From: JBDHTS01 sp044221445
Lineage (GTDB): Bacteria > Pseudomonadota > Alphaproteobacteria > Micavibrionales > Micavibrionaceae
Direction of reading: 5' to 3'
Assembly: GCA_044221445.1 (NCBI GenBank)
Contig: JBGAPF010000005.1
Span: 46,596-110,595 of the forward strand
Length of the DNA: 64,000 bases
This document shows positions 16,898 through 26,077 of this stretch, one piece after another. Made by a program: the position numbers and the translations under genes. Each line of letters begins with the position of its first letter. Position 1 is the stretch's first letter. The notes beneath the pieces are model-generated. The model did not search any database. It saw only the letters and a list, made by a program, of their open reading frames with translations, and was not told where the DNA came from.

Positions 16898-18354
16898 ACA
16901 TGGTCTGGAATTGGAACTGGAACGACCTGGCCGTCCTCGCGCCTGAAATTTTCCTGGCGCTGGCGGGGATGGGGCTTCTGATCAAGGGCGCATTCTGCGG
17001 CGACAAAGCGACCCTTATGATCGGACGTGCCTCTGTTGCTGTCTTCATACTGGCGGCCCTGCTGCTGGTCCAGCTGGACTGGAGAGGCGGCCCGGTCCTG
17101 AACGGCATGTTCACGCTCGACAGTTTCGCCGGATTTATGAAATGCCTGATTTTAACCGGGCTTGCGGCCAGCACGCTTCTTTCGCTGCGCTCGCTTGAGC
17201 GCGACGATATCGCCAGACCTGAATATTACGTCCTCACGATTTTTGCCGGGCTCGGCATGATGATGATGGTTTCGGCCAGCAGCATGCTCTCCCTGTATGT
17301 CGCGCTCGAACTGCAATCCCTGAGCATTTACGTCCTCGCTGCCATACGGCGCGACCATGCCGCCTCGTCCGAGGCCGGGCTTAAATACTTCGTTCTCGGG
17401 GCGCTGGCGTCCGGGATGCTGCTGTTCGGAATTTCGCTGTTATACGGTTTTACCGGATCGCTTGATTTCACCGCAATCGCCGCGGCGATGAAAAACGCCG
17501 GATCGCACACGATGCCGATGATCGTAGGGCTGGTGTTTATCCTGTCTGGAATCGCCTTCAAACTTTCCGCAGTGCCGTTTCATATGTGGACGCCCGATGT
17601 TTACGAAGGGGCGCCCACCCCCGTGACGGCGCTGATGGCCATCGTTCCGAAAGTCGCTGCCATCGCCATGCTGATCCGGGTGCTTTATCAACCGTTCGGC
17701 GCTATTGCGTCGGAATGGCAGCAGATCGTCTGGTTTCTGGCGGCGGCTTCGATGCTCTGGAGCGCGTTTGCCGCCCTGGCGCAGACGAATATCAAGCGCC
17801 TGATGGCCTACAGCTCCATCGGCAATGTCGGCTATGCGCTTCTGGGTGTGGCAGCGGGCACGGCCGCCGGGGTCGGGTCGGTTGCAGTCTACATGGCGAT
17901 TTATCTGGCGATGACCGCGGGTGTTTTCGCCGTGATCCTCTCGATGCGGCGCAACGGAGTCGAGGTCGTGGGGATTTCAGATCTGGCCGGCCTGTCGCGC
18001 ACGCGCCCCTGGCTGGCCTATCCCCTGGCTATCATGATGTTTTCGATGAGCGGCATTCCGCCCCTGGCCGGTTTTTTCGGCAAGCTTGTGGTTTTTCAGG
18101 CGGCCCTGGCGTCGGGTCTGTATGTGCTGGCTGTAATCGGGGTCCTGTCTTCGGTCGTTGCGGCGTATTATTATCTTAAAATCGTGAAAGTCATGCTTTT
18201 CGATGAAGCCACGGCCTCGTTCGACCTCGACACGTCCTGGGGACGCAGGATCGTCCTGGGGGCAAGCGTCGCCTTCGTGCTTGTCTTCATCGGCTGCGGA
18301 GACACGCTGATCGAAGCCGGACGCAACACGGCATTGTCCTTCTTCCCCTCATGA
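16894..18354 (+). CDS. nuoN: NADH-quinone oxidoreductase subunit N
   Basis: This is the third antiporter-like subunit (ND2) of complex I, 486 residues and about 14 membrane helices. Family features are ELQSLSIYVLAAIRRDHAAS (with the conserved Glu), FKLSAVPFHMWTPDVYEGAP and LSGIPPLAGFFGKL in the variant MSGIPPLAGFFGKL. I start it at the ATG at 16894, which overlaps the end of the nuoM C-terminal frame by ATGA. The stop overlaps the birA start by four bases, so nuo and birA are one transcription unit. Confidence 0.95.
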   Translation: MNMVWNWNWNDLAVLAPEIFLALAGMGLLIKGAFCGDKATLMIGRASVAVFILAALLLVQLDWRGGPVLNGMFTLDSFAGFMKCLILTGLAASTLLSLRSLERDDIARPEYYVLTIFAGLGMMMMVSASSMLSLYVALELQSLSIYVLAAIRRDHAASSEAGLKYFVLGALASGMLLFGISLLYGFTGSLDFTAIAAAMKNAGSHTMPMIVGLVFILSGIAFKLSAVPFHMWTPDVYEGAPTPVTALMAIVPKVAAIAMLIRVLYQPFGAIASEWQQIVWFLAAASMLWSAFAALAQTNIKRLMAYSSIGNVGYALLGVAAGTAAGVGSVAVYMAIYLAMTAGVFAVILSMRRNGVEVVGISDLAGLSRTRPWLAYPLAIMMFSMSGIPPLAGFFGKLVVFQAALASGLYVLAVIGVLSSVVAAYYYLKIVKVMLFDEATASFDLDTSWGRRIVLGASVAFVLVFIGCGDTLIEAGRNTALSFFPS

Positions 18355-19079
18355 GCATCATCTGGCGGGTCCAGACCTTTTCCCATCTGCCGTCTACCCA
18401 GGATTCGATACGCGATCTCGCCGCCCGGGGCGAAGCCGAAGGTGCTGTCGTGCAGACCCTGATGCAGACGCAGGGCAGGGGGAGGCTCGGCAATGAGTGG
18501 GTTTCACCCATGGGTAATCTTTACATGTCGATGCTGTTGCGCCCCCGCTGCCCGGCCAGCCAGGCCGGGCAGATATCGTTTGTCGCCGCCGTCGCCCTGT
18601 CGGCAGCCATTGACGATGTCATCGCGGACGGGCATGTCAAAACCCTGAAATGGCCGAACGACGTCCTGATCGACGCCAGAAAATGCGCGGGAATATTGCT
18701 TGAAAGCGACCTCGACAAAGATGGCCTTGTCGACAGCCTCGTCCTTGGCATGGGCGTCAACATCATGGCGCCGCCGGAAGGGCGGATCGGGCTCAACCAG
18801 GTCAGCAGGGGCCCGGTGCCGATCCATCCTTTCCGGGACATGGTCCTTAGTCATTTTTCGGCATTCTACGAACACTGGCGCAAAGAAGGATTCACGGATA
18901 TTCGCAGTCACTGGCTGGGCCAAGCCCACGGGCTGGGCCAGGCCGCTACTGTCAGGCTGCCCGGTCGCGTGCTCGAAGGCATTTTTTCAGGCGTGGACGA
19001 AGAAGGAACGATGCAGCTTCAGGCCGCCGACGGACAAAAGACGGGCATATCGTCAGGAGACGTTTATTTTTCCAGTTAA
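18351..19079 (+). CDS. birA: Biotin--[acetyl-CoA-carboxylase] ligase
   Basis: This enzyme adenylates biotin and attaches it to a lysine of the biotin carboxyl carrier protein. The 242-residue protein has the catalytic loop QGRGRLGNEW, which matches the GRGRxGxxW biotinyl-AMP-binding motif, and KWPNDVLI. It has no N-terminal helix-turn-helix domain, so it is a monofunctional ligase without repressor function. It overlaps nuoN by ATGA. A birA gene directly after nuoN and before coaX is common in alphaproteobacteria. Confidence 0.93.
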   Translation: MSIIWRVQTFSHLPSTQDSIRDLAARGEAEGAVVQTLMQTQGRGRLGNEWVSPMGNLYMSMLLRPRCPASQAGQISFVAAVALSAAIDDVIADGHVKTLKWPNDVLIDARKCAGILLESDLDKDGLVDSLVLGMGVNIMAPPEGRIGLNQVSRGPVPIHPFRDMVLSHFSAFYEHWRKEGFTDIRSHWLGQAHGLGQAATVRLPGRVLEGIFSGVDEEGTMQLQAADGQKTGISSGDVYFSS

Positions 19080-19199
19080 CGAAAATTAGGCCGCCAACGG
19101 GCATCTTTTTTATATGTTGCAAGCCTGTTTGACATAGGAGGATGACCCGGCAAGCTTACAAACATTGTATCTTTTTATCAGAAATGATACATACCCGGC

Positions 19200-20003
19200 A
19201 TGCTCCTCGCCATAGACGCCGGCAACACGAATTTTACCTTTGCCGTTTACGAGCAGGACGGTCGGATGGCGCAATCCTGGCGCTGCCGCACGGATGCCGG
19301 ACGGACAGCGGACGAATATGCTGCCTGGATCTTCCAGCTTCTGTCCATGCATGGTCTTCAATTGGGTCAGATAAAGGATGCGATCATCAGTTCGGTGGTG
19401 CCGGACGCCAACTTTCATCTGAAACAATTCTGCCGCAAGACATTGGGAATCGAGGCGTCTATGGTCGGCGACCCTGACGTCGATCTGGGCCTGGTTATCA
19501 ATCTCGAAAAGCCGGGCGAAGTCGGGGCGGACCGGCTGGTCAATGCCGTCGCAGTTCTGCGCGACTACAAAACCCCCGCCATCGTGATCGATTTCGGCAC
19601 GGCGACGACTTTCGATGTGATCAACGGCAGGGGCGAATATGCCGGGGGCGTGATCGTACCCGGCATCCATTTATCGATGAGCGCGCTGCAGGCCGCTGCC
19701 GCCAAGCTGCCTAAAGTGCAGGTCGGCAAGACCAGGAGCGTTATCGGCCGGAATACGGTCGAGGCCATGCAGTCCGGCGTTTACTGGGGTTATGCGGGGC
19801 TGATTGAAGGCCTGGTCCGGCGAATAACCGAAGAACTTGGCGAAACGCCTTTTGTTATCGCCACGGGCGGGCTGGCGGGCCTGTTTGCCGAAGAGGTGCC
19901 CTGCATCGACAAAACCGATGAGGATTTGACTTTGCGCGGGCTTCTGTACATATACGACAGGAACAAGCACGGAAGAAACCCGCATAACGCGCTTTCCCGT
20001 TGA
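19200..20003 (+). CDS. coaX: Type III pantothenate kinase
   Basis: CoaX catalyses the first step of coenzyme A synthesis, phosphorylating pantothenate. The 267 residues belong to the ASKHA fold: the phosphate-1 motif is DAGNTNFTFAVY at the N-terminus, GADRLVNAVA is the substrate site, and VIDFGTATTFDVI is the second phosphate motif, followed by GGVIVPGI. The start ATG at 19200 gives the family's usual N-terminus. About 120 bases separate it from birA, including GACATAGGAGGATG near 19130, which resembles a ribosome-binding site for a tiny open frame only. Confidence 0.94.
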   Translation: MLLAIDAGNTNFTFAVYEQDGRMAQSWRCRTDAGRTADEYAAWIFQLLSMHGLQLGQIKDAIISSVVPDANFHLKQFCRKTLGIEASMVGDPDVDLGLVINLEKPGEVGADRLVNAVAVLRDYKTPAIVIDFGTATTFDVINGRGEYAGGVIVPGIHLSMSALQAAAAKLPKVQVGKTRSVIGRNTVEAMQSGVYWGYAGLIEGLVRRITEELGETPFVIATGGLAGLFAEEVPCIDKTDEDLTLRGLLYIYDRNKHGRNPHNALSR

Positions 20004-20086
20004 TCCGCGCCTTTGAGATTTCCCTTTTACCAGCCTTTCCGGCATGAGCCGGCATGGCGCTGTATATCTGAACATAGAAAGTTAAA

Positions 20087-21790
20087 ATGAAGAACAAAAC
20101 CAAAGACTCCCAATTCGATCCAGAACAGCTTTACTTCGTGCCGCTGGGCGGTGCCGAACAGTTTGGAGTCAATTTCAACCTTTACACGATCGGTGGCCGT
20201 TGGCTGGCCGTCGACCTTGGCATGGGGTTCGCTGACGAAAAATTCCCCGGTGTCGATATCATGCTGCCCGACCCGGCCTTTATCGAGGAGCGGAAAGACA
20301 GGCTCGAAGCCCTTGTCGTCACGCATGCGCATGAAGACCATATCGGCGCCATATCCCGCCTGTGGCCGCGGCTGCGCTGCCCCATCTATTGCTCGGCATT
20401 CACGGCAGCGGTGCTGAAACTTAAATTCCAGGAATTCCCGGAATGCCGTAACGCGAAGGTTACCGTCGTCAAGCAGGGCGATACCATCGAAACCGGGCCT
20501 TTCAGGGTCAAATTCATCCATGTGGCGCATTCCATCCCCGAAGCGTGTTCGTTGCTGATCGGCACGAGCGCCGGTAACGTCCTGCACAGCGGCGACTGGA
20601 ACCTGGATCCCGCCCCGGTCATCAACGGGCCGTCGGATGAAGCGTCGTTCCGTCAGGCGGGAGAGGACGGTGTCCTGGCTTATATCGGTGATTCCACCAA
20701 CGCGCCCTCTGCCGGGCGGTCCGCATCCGAAGGGGAAGTCGAAAAGGGGCTGGAGCAACTGTTCCGCGAATGCAAGGGACGGATCGCCGTCACGATATTC
20801 GCGTCCAATATCGGTCGGGTGCTAAGCATCGCCAAAGCTGCGCGTGCATCGGGCAGGCGGATCGCGTTGATCGGCCGGTCGCTTTATACCATGAGCAGTG
20901 CGGCCCGAAGCTGCGGGTACATGAAAGAATTTCAGGATTTCCTGCGGGAAGACGAAATCGAAGGTATGCCGGATTCCAAGATTATCATGATCGTAACCGG
21001 ATCGCAGGGCGAAGCACGGGCCGCGCTGGCCCGCATGGCGCGCGGCGAACACCAGAACGTCATGTTGAAGCGGGGCGATACGGTTATCTTTTCCGCCCGT
21101 CCCATTCCCGGCAACGAGAAAGAGATCGACGCGGTGAAAAACGATCTGGTCGCCTCCGGCGTACGGGTCGTCGGAGAGCGCGACACGGATCACCTGATCC
21201 ACGCATCGGGTCACCCGCGTGCCGATGAGATCAGGGATATGCTGAGCTGGGTAAAACCGAAAATCGTCGTGCCGGTGCACGGAGAACGCCAGCAGCTTGA
21301 GGCGCATGCCCAGCTGGCCCGTGAACTCGGCGTGCCGAACGTTATCGTGCCGGTGAACGGTGCAGTGATCCGGCTTGGTCCGGGCAAGCCGTCTATTATC
21401 GATCATGTGCGGACCGGCCTTCTGGCCGTCGAGCCGAACCGCCTTATCCCGTCCGACCATACGGCGATCACGTCCCGCCGAAAACTGCAGTTCAGCGGTA
21501 CGGTGATGGTGACGCTGGTCATGGACGAGCGGGGCGATCTGATCGCCGACCCCAAAATATCGACCGTCGGCCTGATCGACCCTGAAAACGCGCAGGAAGT
21601 GAAAATCGAGACGAACCTTCTGCAGGAAATAGAGGACATTCTTGTCGATATGAGCCGCGAGGATCTTAAAGTCGATCATATGGTACAGGAAGAGATACGG
21701 ATTGGTATCCGTCGCTTCGTGCAACATCTTCTGGGCATGAAGCCGAATACCACGGTTCACGTTATCAGGCTGGACGATATCGAGGATTAA
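20087..21790 (+). CDS. rnj: Ribonuclease J
   Basis: This is an RNase J family enzyme (metallo-beta-lactamase plus beta-CASP domain, 567 residues) with 5' exonuclease and endonuclease activity in RNA maturation and decay. The metal-binding motif VVTHAHEDHIGAI is present near residue 80, with the downstream H of IHVAHSIPEA, the LHSGDW motif, and VPVHGERQQLEAHAQLA of the beta-CASP region. The C-terminal RNase J domain (LIADPKISTVG) is complete. Placement between coaX and a DUF1467 gene is usual in alphaproteobacteria. Confidence 0.94.
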   Translation: MKNKTKDSQFDPEQLYFVPLGGAEQFGVNFNLYTIGGRWLAVDLGMGFADEKFPGVDIMLPDPAFIEERKDRLEALVVTHAHEDHIGAISRLWPRLRCPIYCSAFTAAVLKLKFQEFPECRNAKVTVVKQGDTIETGPFRVKFIHVAHSIPEACSLLIGTSAGNVLHSGDWNLDPAPVINGPSDEASFRQAGEDGVLAYIGDSTNAPSAGRSASEGEVEKGLEQLFRECKGRIAVTIFASNIGRVLSIAKAARASGRRIALIGRSLYTMSSAARSCGYMKEFQDFLREDEIEGMPDSKIIMIVTGSQGEARAALARMARGEHQNVMLKRGDTVIFSARPIPGNEKEIDAVKNDLVASGVRVVGERDTDHLIHASGHPRADEIRDMLSWVKPKIVVPVHGERQQLEAHAQLARELGVPNVIVPVNGAVIRLGPGKPSIIDHVRTGLLAVEPNRLIPSDHTAITSRRKLQFSGTVMVTLVMDERGDLIADPKISTVGLIDPENAQEVKIETNLLQEIEDILVDMSREDLKVDHMVQEEIRIGIRRFVQHLLGMKPNTTVHVIRLDDIED

Positions 21791-21796
21791 TCGTTA

Positions 21797-22066
21797 ATGA
21801 ACCTTATCTCGGGCATATTCGTTTACTTCCTGATCTGGTGGACAGCTTTGTTTGCCGTCCTGCCGTGGGGTAATGCACCGGCCAAGGTGCCAGTTAACGG
21901 GCATTCGACGGGCGCGCCCGCCAATCCCCGCCTGAAAATGAAATTTATTGCCACGACGATTGTGTCCGCCATACTATGGCTTCTGGTTTTTTGCCTGATA
22001 AAACTGGACATTATCGATTTTCACGGTATAGCCAGCACAATGATGAAAGAGGACGGATTTCAATGA
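21797..22066 (+). CDS. DUF1467-family small membrane protein
   Basis: This 89-residue protein has two membrane helices (GIFVYFLIWWTALFAVLPWG and TTIVSAILWLLVFCLIKLDI) separated by a short polar loop. That is the layout of the DUF1467 family, which in alphaproteobacteria sits between rnj and proS. Its function is not known. It starts six bases after rnj, and its stop overlaps the next gene's start (ATGA at 22063). Confidence 0.85.
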   Translation: MNLISGIFVYFLIWWTALFAVLPWGNAPAKVPVNGHSTGAPANPRLKMKFIATTIVSAILWLLVFCLIKLDIIDFHGIASTMMKEDGFQ

Positions 22067-22701
22067 AGAAAACAATTATGACGGTTTTGATGACCGGGGC
22101 ATTCGCTATGCCTGCTCAAGCCCAGGATGCGGCAGCCCTCTGCAAGCTTCTTAAAGTTAAGACAGGGGTCGAGGCTGCGTATACGCCTGGCGTGGATGCA
22201 CACGGCAAGCCTGTCGCTCCTGCCGATGCCGGCGCTTCGATGGTTATTCCTACCGATATTGTCCAGATCCCGCTGACTTATGACCTGGCGCAGAAGCTGA
22301 ACGTTGCGCAGGGCACGAAAATGGAGGCTGGTCTTGGCTCTCTGGAAATCCGCGATAACAACGTGCGTTATAATGGCCAGGATCTAACGCCGCAGGCTCA
22401 AGCTGTCTGTGGTCTGCCTGTCACGGCCTCCGCCGCGCCGGTTGAAACCGCGCCCGCCGTTGCCGCGCCAAAAGCACCGTCTATGCAGGTGCCTGCCGCG
22501 CCTGCCGTTCCGGTTGTTGCTATGCCGGTCGTGCCGGTTCCATCTTCTGTCCGTTCTGAAAACTCTCTGTCCCAGGCGGCCAGGACGCCTGCAGGCGCCG
22601 TCTCGCGTGAAGAAGGCACGTCGCTTTCCCCCGAAGTGGCGGCCTCTATCCGCGACAATGGATCGAAAAAGGGCGATATTATCTGGGGGCAGTCCAACTG
22701 A
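22063..22701 (+). CDS. Exported protein with Ala/Pro/Val-rich C-terminal half
   Basis: This encodes 212 residues with a Sec signal peptide (KKTIMTVLMTGAFAMPAQAQ, cleavage after AQA). The first part of the mature protein (residues about 22-125) looks folded, with two Cys residues that may pair. From about residue 125 it becomes a low-complexity Ala/Pro/Val stretch, then a short conserved-looking tail. I do not recognise it. It could be a periplasmic or surface protein. It overlaps the DUF1467 gene by four bases and its TGA overlaps the proS ATG. Confidence 0.65.
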   Translation: MKKTIMTVLMTGAFAMPAQAQDAAALCKLLKVKTGVEAAYTPGVDAHGKPVAPADAGASMVIPTDIVQIPLTYDLAQKLNVAQGTKMEAGLGSLEIRDNNVRYNGQDLTPQAQAVCGLPVTASAAPVETAPAVAAPKAPSMQVPAAPAVPVVAMPVVPVPSSVRSENSLSQAARTPAGAVSREEGTSLSPEVAASIRDNGSKKGDIIWGQSN

Positions 22702-24182
22702 TGAATCAGCCGCAGAAGGCCGCCCAGGGCGGCAAACCAAAGACCGCCATTACGCCGACGCGCGAAGAAAATTTCCCGGAATGGTATCAGTCCGTAATCA
22801 AGGCGGGCGATATGGCCGAGAACTCGCCCGTCCGCGGATGCATGGTCATAAAGCCGCACGGTTACGCGCTATGGGAGAATATCCAGCGTGGCCTGGATGA
22901 GATGATCAAGGATGAAAATGTGCAGAATGCGTATTTTCCTCTGCTTATTCCTTTAAGTTTCATCAGTCGCGAAGCCGACCATGTCGAGGGTTTTGCCAAG
23001 GAATGTGCTGTCGTTACACATCACCGGCTTGAAAAGGCGCCAGGCGGCGGTTTGATACCGGCCCCGTCCTCTAAACTTGAAGAGCCGTTCGTGATCCGCC
23101 CGACATCGGAAACCATTATCGGGGAGTCGATGTCTAAATGGGTGCAGTCTTATCGCGACCTGCCGCTGAAGTTGAACCAGTGGTGCAATATCATGCGCTG
23201 GGAAATGCGCACGCGGCTTTTCCTGCGTACGTCCGAGTTTTTATGGCAGGAAGGGCATAACGCATTTGCCACCGCCAGGGAGGCAAACGACGATGCCATG
23301 CGAATGCTGGAGGTCTACCGCCAGTTTTACCAGGACTATATGGCCATGTATGTCATTCCCGGCGAAAAGACGGCGGATGAGAGATTTCCCGGCGCCGTTC
23401 AGACGTTTACCGTCGAAGCCATGATGCAGGATGGAAAAGCCCTGCAGGCAGGCACATCTCATGACCTCGGCCAGAATTTCGCCAGATCGTGCGGAATCGA
23501 ATTCCAGGGCGAAGACGGGCAGCAGCATCTGGCCCATACGACGTCCTGGGGCTTTTCTACGCGGTCCATCGGCGGGTTGATCATGACCCATGCCGATGAC
23601 GACGGGCTGATCCTGCCGCCGAAAATCGCGCCACACCAGGTCGCGATCATTCCGGTGGTGCGGGACGAGACCAGCAAAGCAGCCGTGTTCGGATATTGCG
23701 AGACGCTGAAAAAGCAGCTTAAGGATTTGGGGATACGCGTTCATTTGGATCTCTCGGACAACCGCGCGCCGGATAAGATGTGGGCCTGTATCAAAAAAGG
23801 CGTGCCGGTGCGGGTTGAGATCGGGCAACGGGAAATGGACGAAGGCCAGTTGACCTTTGTCCGCCGCGACCTGGGCAAGGACTCGAAAAAAACCGTGGCC
23901 GTACAGGAATTCACCTGCACGATTAAGTCCATCCTGGACGCCCTCCAGGCGGACTTGTTGAAAAAATCCAAAGATTTTACAGATGCGCGCATTCATAAGG
24001 TCAAGGATATGAACGCCCTGCGTGATTTCCTGTCTTCCGAAACCACCGGGTTCGCCATGGCGGGCGCAGACATCCTGGACCACGAAGGCTTTGAATCCGT
24101 CCGTAAGGAATTCTCCGTCACGCCACGGTGTCTCCCGTTTTCCGAAAACGGCAGGATGGTGCTTATCGGGCGCTCATACTAA
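22701..24182 (+). CDS. proS: Prolyl-tRNA synthetase, archaeal/eukaryal (ThrS-like) type
   Basis: This class II synthetase charges tRNA-Pro. The 493-residue protein begins with an extended N-terminus followed by NFPEWYQSVIKAGDMAENSP and carries motif 2 (RWEMRTRLFLRTSEFLWQEG) and motif 3 (TTSWGFSTRSIGGLIMTHAD). It lacks the bacterial-type INS editing domain between motifs 2 and 3 and ends in the tyrosine-terminated GRSY, which is typical of the archaeal/eukaryal type also found in some bacteria. Most alphaproteobacteria have a short bacterial-type ProS in this same position, so replacement by transfer is likely. This is the only proS visible in the window. Confidence 0.93.
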   Translation: MNQPQKAAQGGKPKTAITPTREENFPEWYQSVIKAGDMAENSPVRGCMVIKPHGYALWENIQRGLDEMIKDENVQNAYFPLLIPLSFISREADHVEGFAKECAVVTHHRLEKAPGGGLIPAPSSKLEEPFVIRPTSETIIGESMSKWVQSYRDLPLKLNQWCNIMRWEMRTRLFLRTSEFLWQEGHNAFATAREANDDAMRMLEVYRQFYQDYMAMYVIPGEKTADERFPGAVQTFTVEAMMQDGKALQAGTSHDLGQNFARSCGIEFQGEDGQQHLAHTTSWGFSTRSIGGLIMTHADDDGLILPPKIAPHQVAIIPVVRDETSKAAVFGYCETLKKQLKDLGIRVHLDLSDNRAPDKMWACIKKGVPVRVEIGQREMDEGQLTFVRRDLGKDSKKTVAVQEFTCTIKSILDALQADLLKKSKDFTDARIHKVKDMNALRDFLSSETTGFAMAGADILDHEGFESVRKEFSVTPRCLPFSENGRMVLIGRSY

Positions 24183-24203
24183 ACTCGGTACGTCCGATAC
24201 AGA

Positions 24204-24229
24204 GGAATGACGTGTTACCACGTCATTCC
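24204..24229 (+). terminator. Perfect hairpin after proS
   Basis: An 11-base perfect inverted repeat (GGAATGACGTG at 24204-24214 and its complement at 24219-24229) flanks a four-base loop, 21 bases after the proS stop. It has no T-tract, so it may be a Rho-associated 3' end or a processing hairpin rather than a classic intrinsic terminator. Confidence 0.45.
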
Positions 24230-24364
24230 GATCTTATCGACAGGTTGCGCAGGTCCCAGATGGCGTTTTAAATGAGAGCCGTCTTCGCGTGCCGCTTCGC
24301 CGATAGTGTAGCAGTCAATTTGGATAATTTCGCCCAGAGGTTTCGGAGACGATAAGAGCGCCTC

Positions 24365-24658
24365 TTAAACACTGCGAAGCGAAGGGGCAACATCTTCACT
24401 GCGTCTGACCGGTTTTACGGCAACAGGTGGATTATGTGTGCCGATTTCCGTAAGGAGAAGGCCCTTAGCGGTCAATTCAAATACGGTCAATTTCTTTTCC
24501 TGCATGGTTTCATCTTTCTCGTCATAAGCGGCTTTCTTTGAAATCCGCTGACGAGAGGGGTGAAAGCCACAGACCGCACTTCCGTCAGGGAAGAGGAACC
24601 GGGTTCTGATGTTTTGGACAGAAAGAACGCTGGTTAACCCCTTGATCAGGAAAACCAA
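24365..24658 (-). CDS. Possible small gene, unknown
   Basis: The gap between proS and lolC (24183-24835) holds one plausible minus-strand reading frame of up to 97 residues. The longest version starts with TTG at 24658; an internal ATG at 24505 would give 46 residues. The C-terminal part (MQEKKLTVFELTAKGLLLTEIG) reads like protein, and no domain or motif is recognisable. The rest of the gap shows no gene. I am not sure this is expressed. Confidence 0.3.
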   Translation of the reverse strand: MVFLIKGLTSVLSVQNIRTRFLFPDGSAVCGFHPSRQRISKKAAYDEKDETMQEKKLTVFELTAKGLLLTEIGTHNPPVAVKPVRRSEDVAPSLRSV

Positions 24659-24835
24659 TAGTAAAATCGTGCGGTGTTGCGCAGTGCGTTCATAGGATAA
24701 ATGTAACCTGTATCAGGCGAAGCGGGCAAGAAATTTTGCCATAAACTGCGCGCATGTCTGCCAATCGTCTGATTCAACCTTGTTTTCGTCTTGTGAATTG
24801 CCTAACTATAGGCGCTGTATAACGGGCCGGTTTTA

Positions 24836-26077
24836 ATGTTTTCACCTTTCGAACGTATGGTCGCCGGGCGGTATCTGAGGGCGCGCAAGGCCGAAGGCTT
24901 CGTGTCCGTCATCGCCGGATTTTCCTTCCTCGGCATCATGCTGGGCGTGGCGACGCTGATCATCGTCATGTCGGTCATGAACGGTTTCCGGGCCGAACTG
25001 GTCGGCCGGATCCTGGGGTTGAACGGTCATATCAATGTTTTTGCTCCCGGGGCCCCGATGATGGATTACAAGGATATCGAGCGTCTGGTGGCTGAAGTAG
25101 ACGGGGTGACGAATGTCGGCGCCTCCATCGAAGGCCAGGCGCTGATGTCCCAGAACGGCGCGGCGTCCGGGGTGATCGTGCGCGGAATTTCACCCGAGGA
25201 TTTCGCCAGGAAACCGATCGTCTCCAACTCTCTGGTGGCCGGAGATATCAGAAAATTCAAGGCTGGCGGCGTCGCCATCGGAACCGAACTCGCAAAAAAA
25301 TACCAGCTGCGGGTCGGTGACGCCATTACCTTGATCGCGCCAAAGGGGCGGTCAGGGCCGTTCGGCACCATACCCCGATCGGCATCCTACGAAATTGCCG
25401 CCATATTCGATGTCGGCATGTTCGAATACAATACAGGCTTCGTGTTCATGCCTCTGGATGCCGCGCAGAATTTTTTCCAGTTGCCGGGCGCGGTGACGTC
25501 GCTGGAAGTGTTCACGTCCGACCCCACACGACTGAACATGGTGCGCAAAGCGCTGGAACTGAAACTGGGCGACCGGGTTGGCGTCATGGACTGGCGCGAC
25601 CAGAACGGCAGTTTTTTCAACGCATTGCAGGTCGAGCGCAACGTGATGTTCATGATCCTGACCATGATCATCATCGTGGCGGCGTTCAATATCATTTCGT
25701 CGATGATCATGCTGGTGAAAGACAAGGGGCGGGATATCGCGATCATGCGCACGATGGGGGCGTCGCGCCGTTCGATGATGAAGATTTTCATGCTGACAGG
25801 CGCCAGCATCGGGTTTATCGGCACGGCCAGCGGCGCGCTGCTGGGGATTCTGTTCGCGTTGAACATTGAATCGATCCGCCAGTTCCTGCAGACCCTCACC
25901 AATACGGAATTGTTTTCGGCGGAAATCTATTTCCTGTCCAAATTGCCGGCGCAGGTCGAATGGCATGAGGTGGCGCTGGTCGTCCTGATGGCGTTTGCCA
26001 TTTCCATCATGGCGACGCTGTATCCGGCCTGGCGCGCCGCGCGGCTCGATCCGGTCGAGGCGCTGCGGTATGAATAA
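24836..26077 (+). CDS. lolC: Lipoprotein-releasing ABC transporter permease
   Basis: This is the LolC/LolE-type permease that, with LolD, extracts outer-membrane lipoproteins from the inner membrane and hands them to LolA. The 413 residues show one N-terminal helix (FVSVIAGFSFLGIMLGVATLIIVMSVMNGFR), a large periplasmic MacB-like domain, and three C-terminal helices with the FtsX-like region DIAIMRTMGASRRSMMKIFM. Alphaproteobacteria usually have a single LolC/E-like subunit that works as a homodimer, and only one is present here. It overlaps lolD by eight bases. Confidence 0.93.
   Translation: MFSPFERMVAGRYLRARKAEGFVSVIAGFSFLGIMLGVATLIIVMSVMNGFRAELVGRILGLNGHINVFAPGAPMMDYKDIERLVAEVDGVTNVGASIEGQALMSQNGAASGVIVRGISPEDFARKPIVSNSLVAGDIRKFKAGGVAIGTELAKKYQLRVGDAITLIAPKGRSGPFGTIPRSASYEIAAIFDVGMFEYNTGFVFMPLDAAQNFFQLPGAVTSLEVFTSDPTRLNMVRKALELKLGDRVGVMDWRDQNGSFFNALQVERNVMFMILTMIIIVAAFNIISSMIMLVKDKGRDIAIMRTMGASRRSMMKIFMLTGASIGFIGTASGALLGILFALNIESIRQFLQTLTNTELFSAEIYFLSKLPAQVEWHEVALVVLMAFAISIMATLYPAWRAARLDPVEALRYE

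Noticed and set aside
15481..18354. Single 957-residue NuoM-NuoN fusion protein
   Set aside because: The join is an out-of-frame Arg-rich stretch; the true NuoM C-terminus is seen in another frame and overlaps the nuoN start in the usual way. The fusion is a by-product of the deletion.
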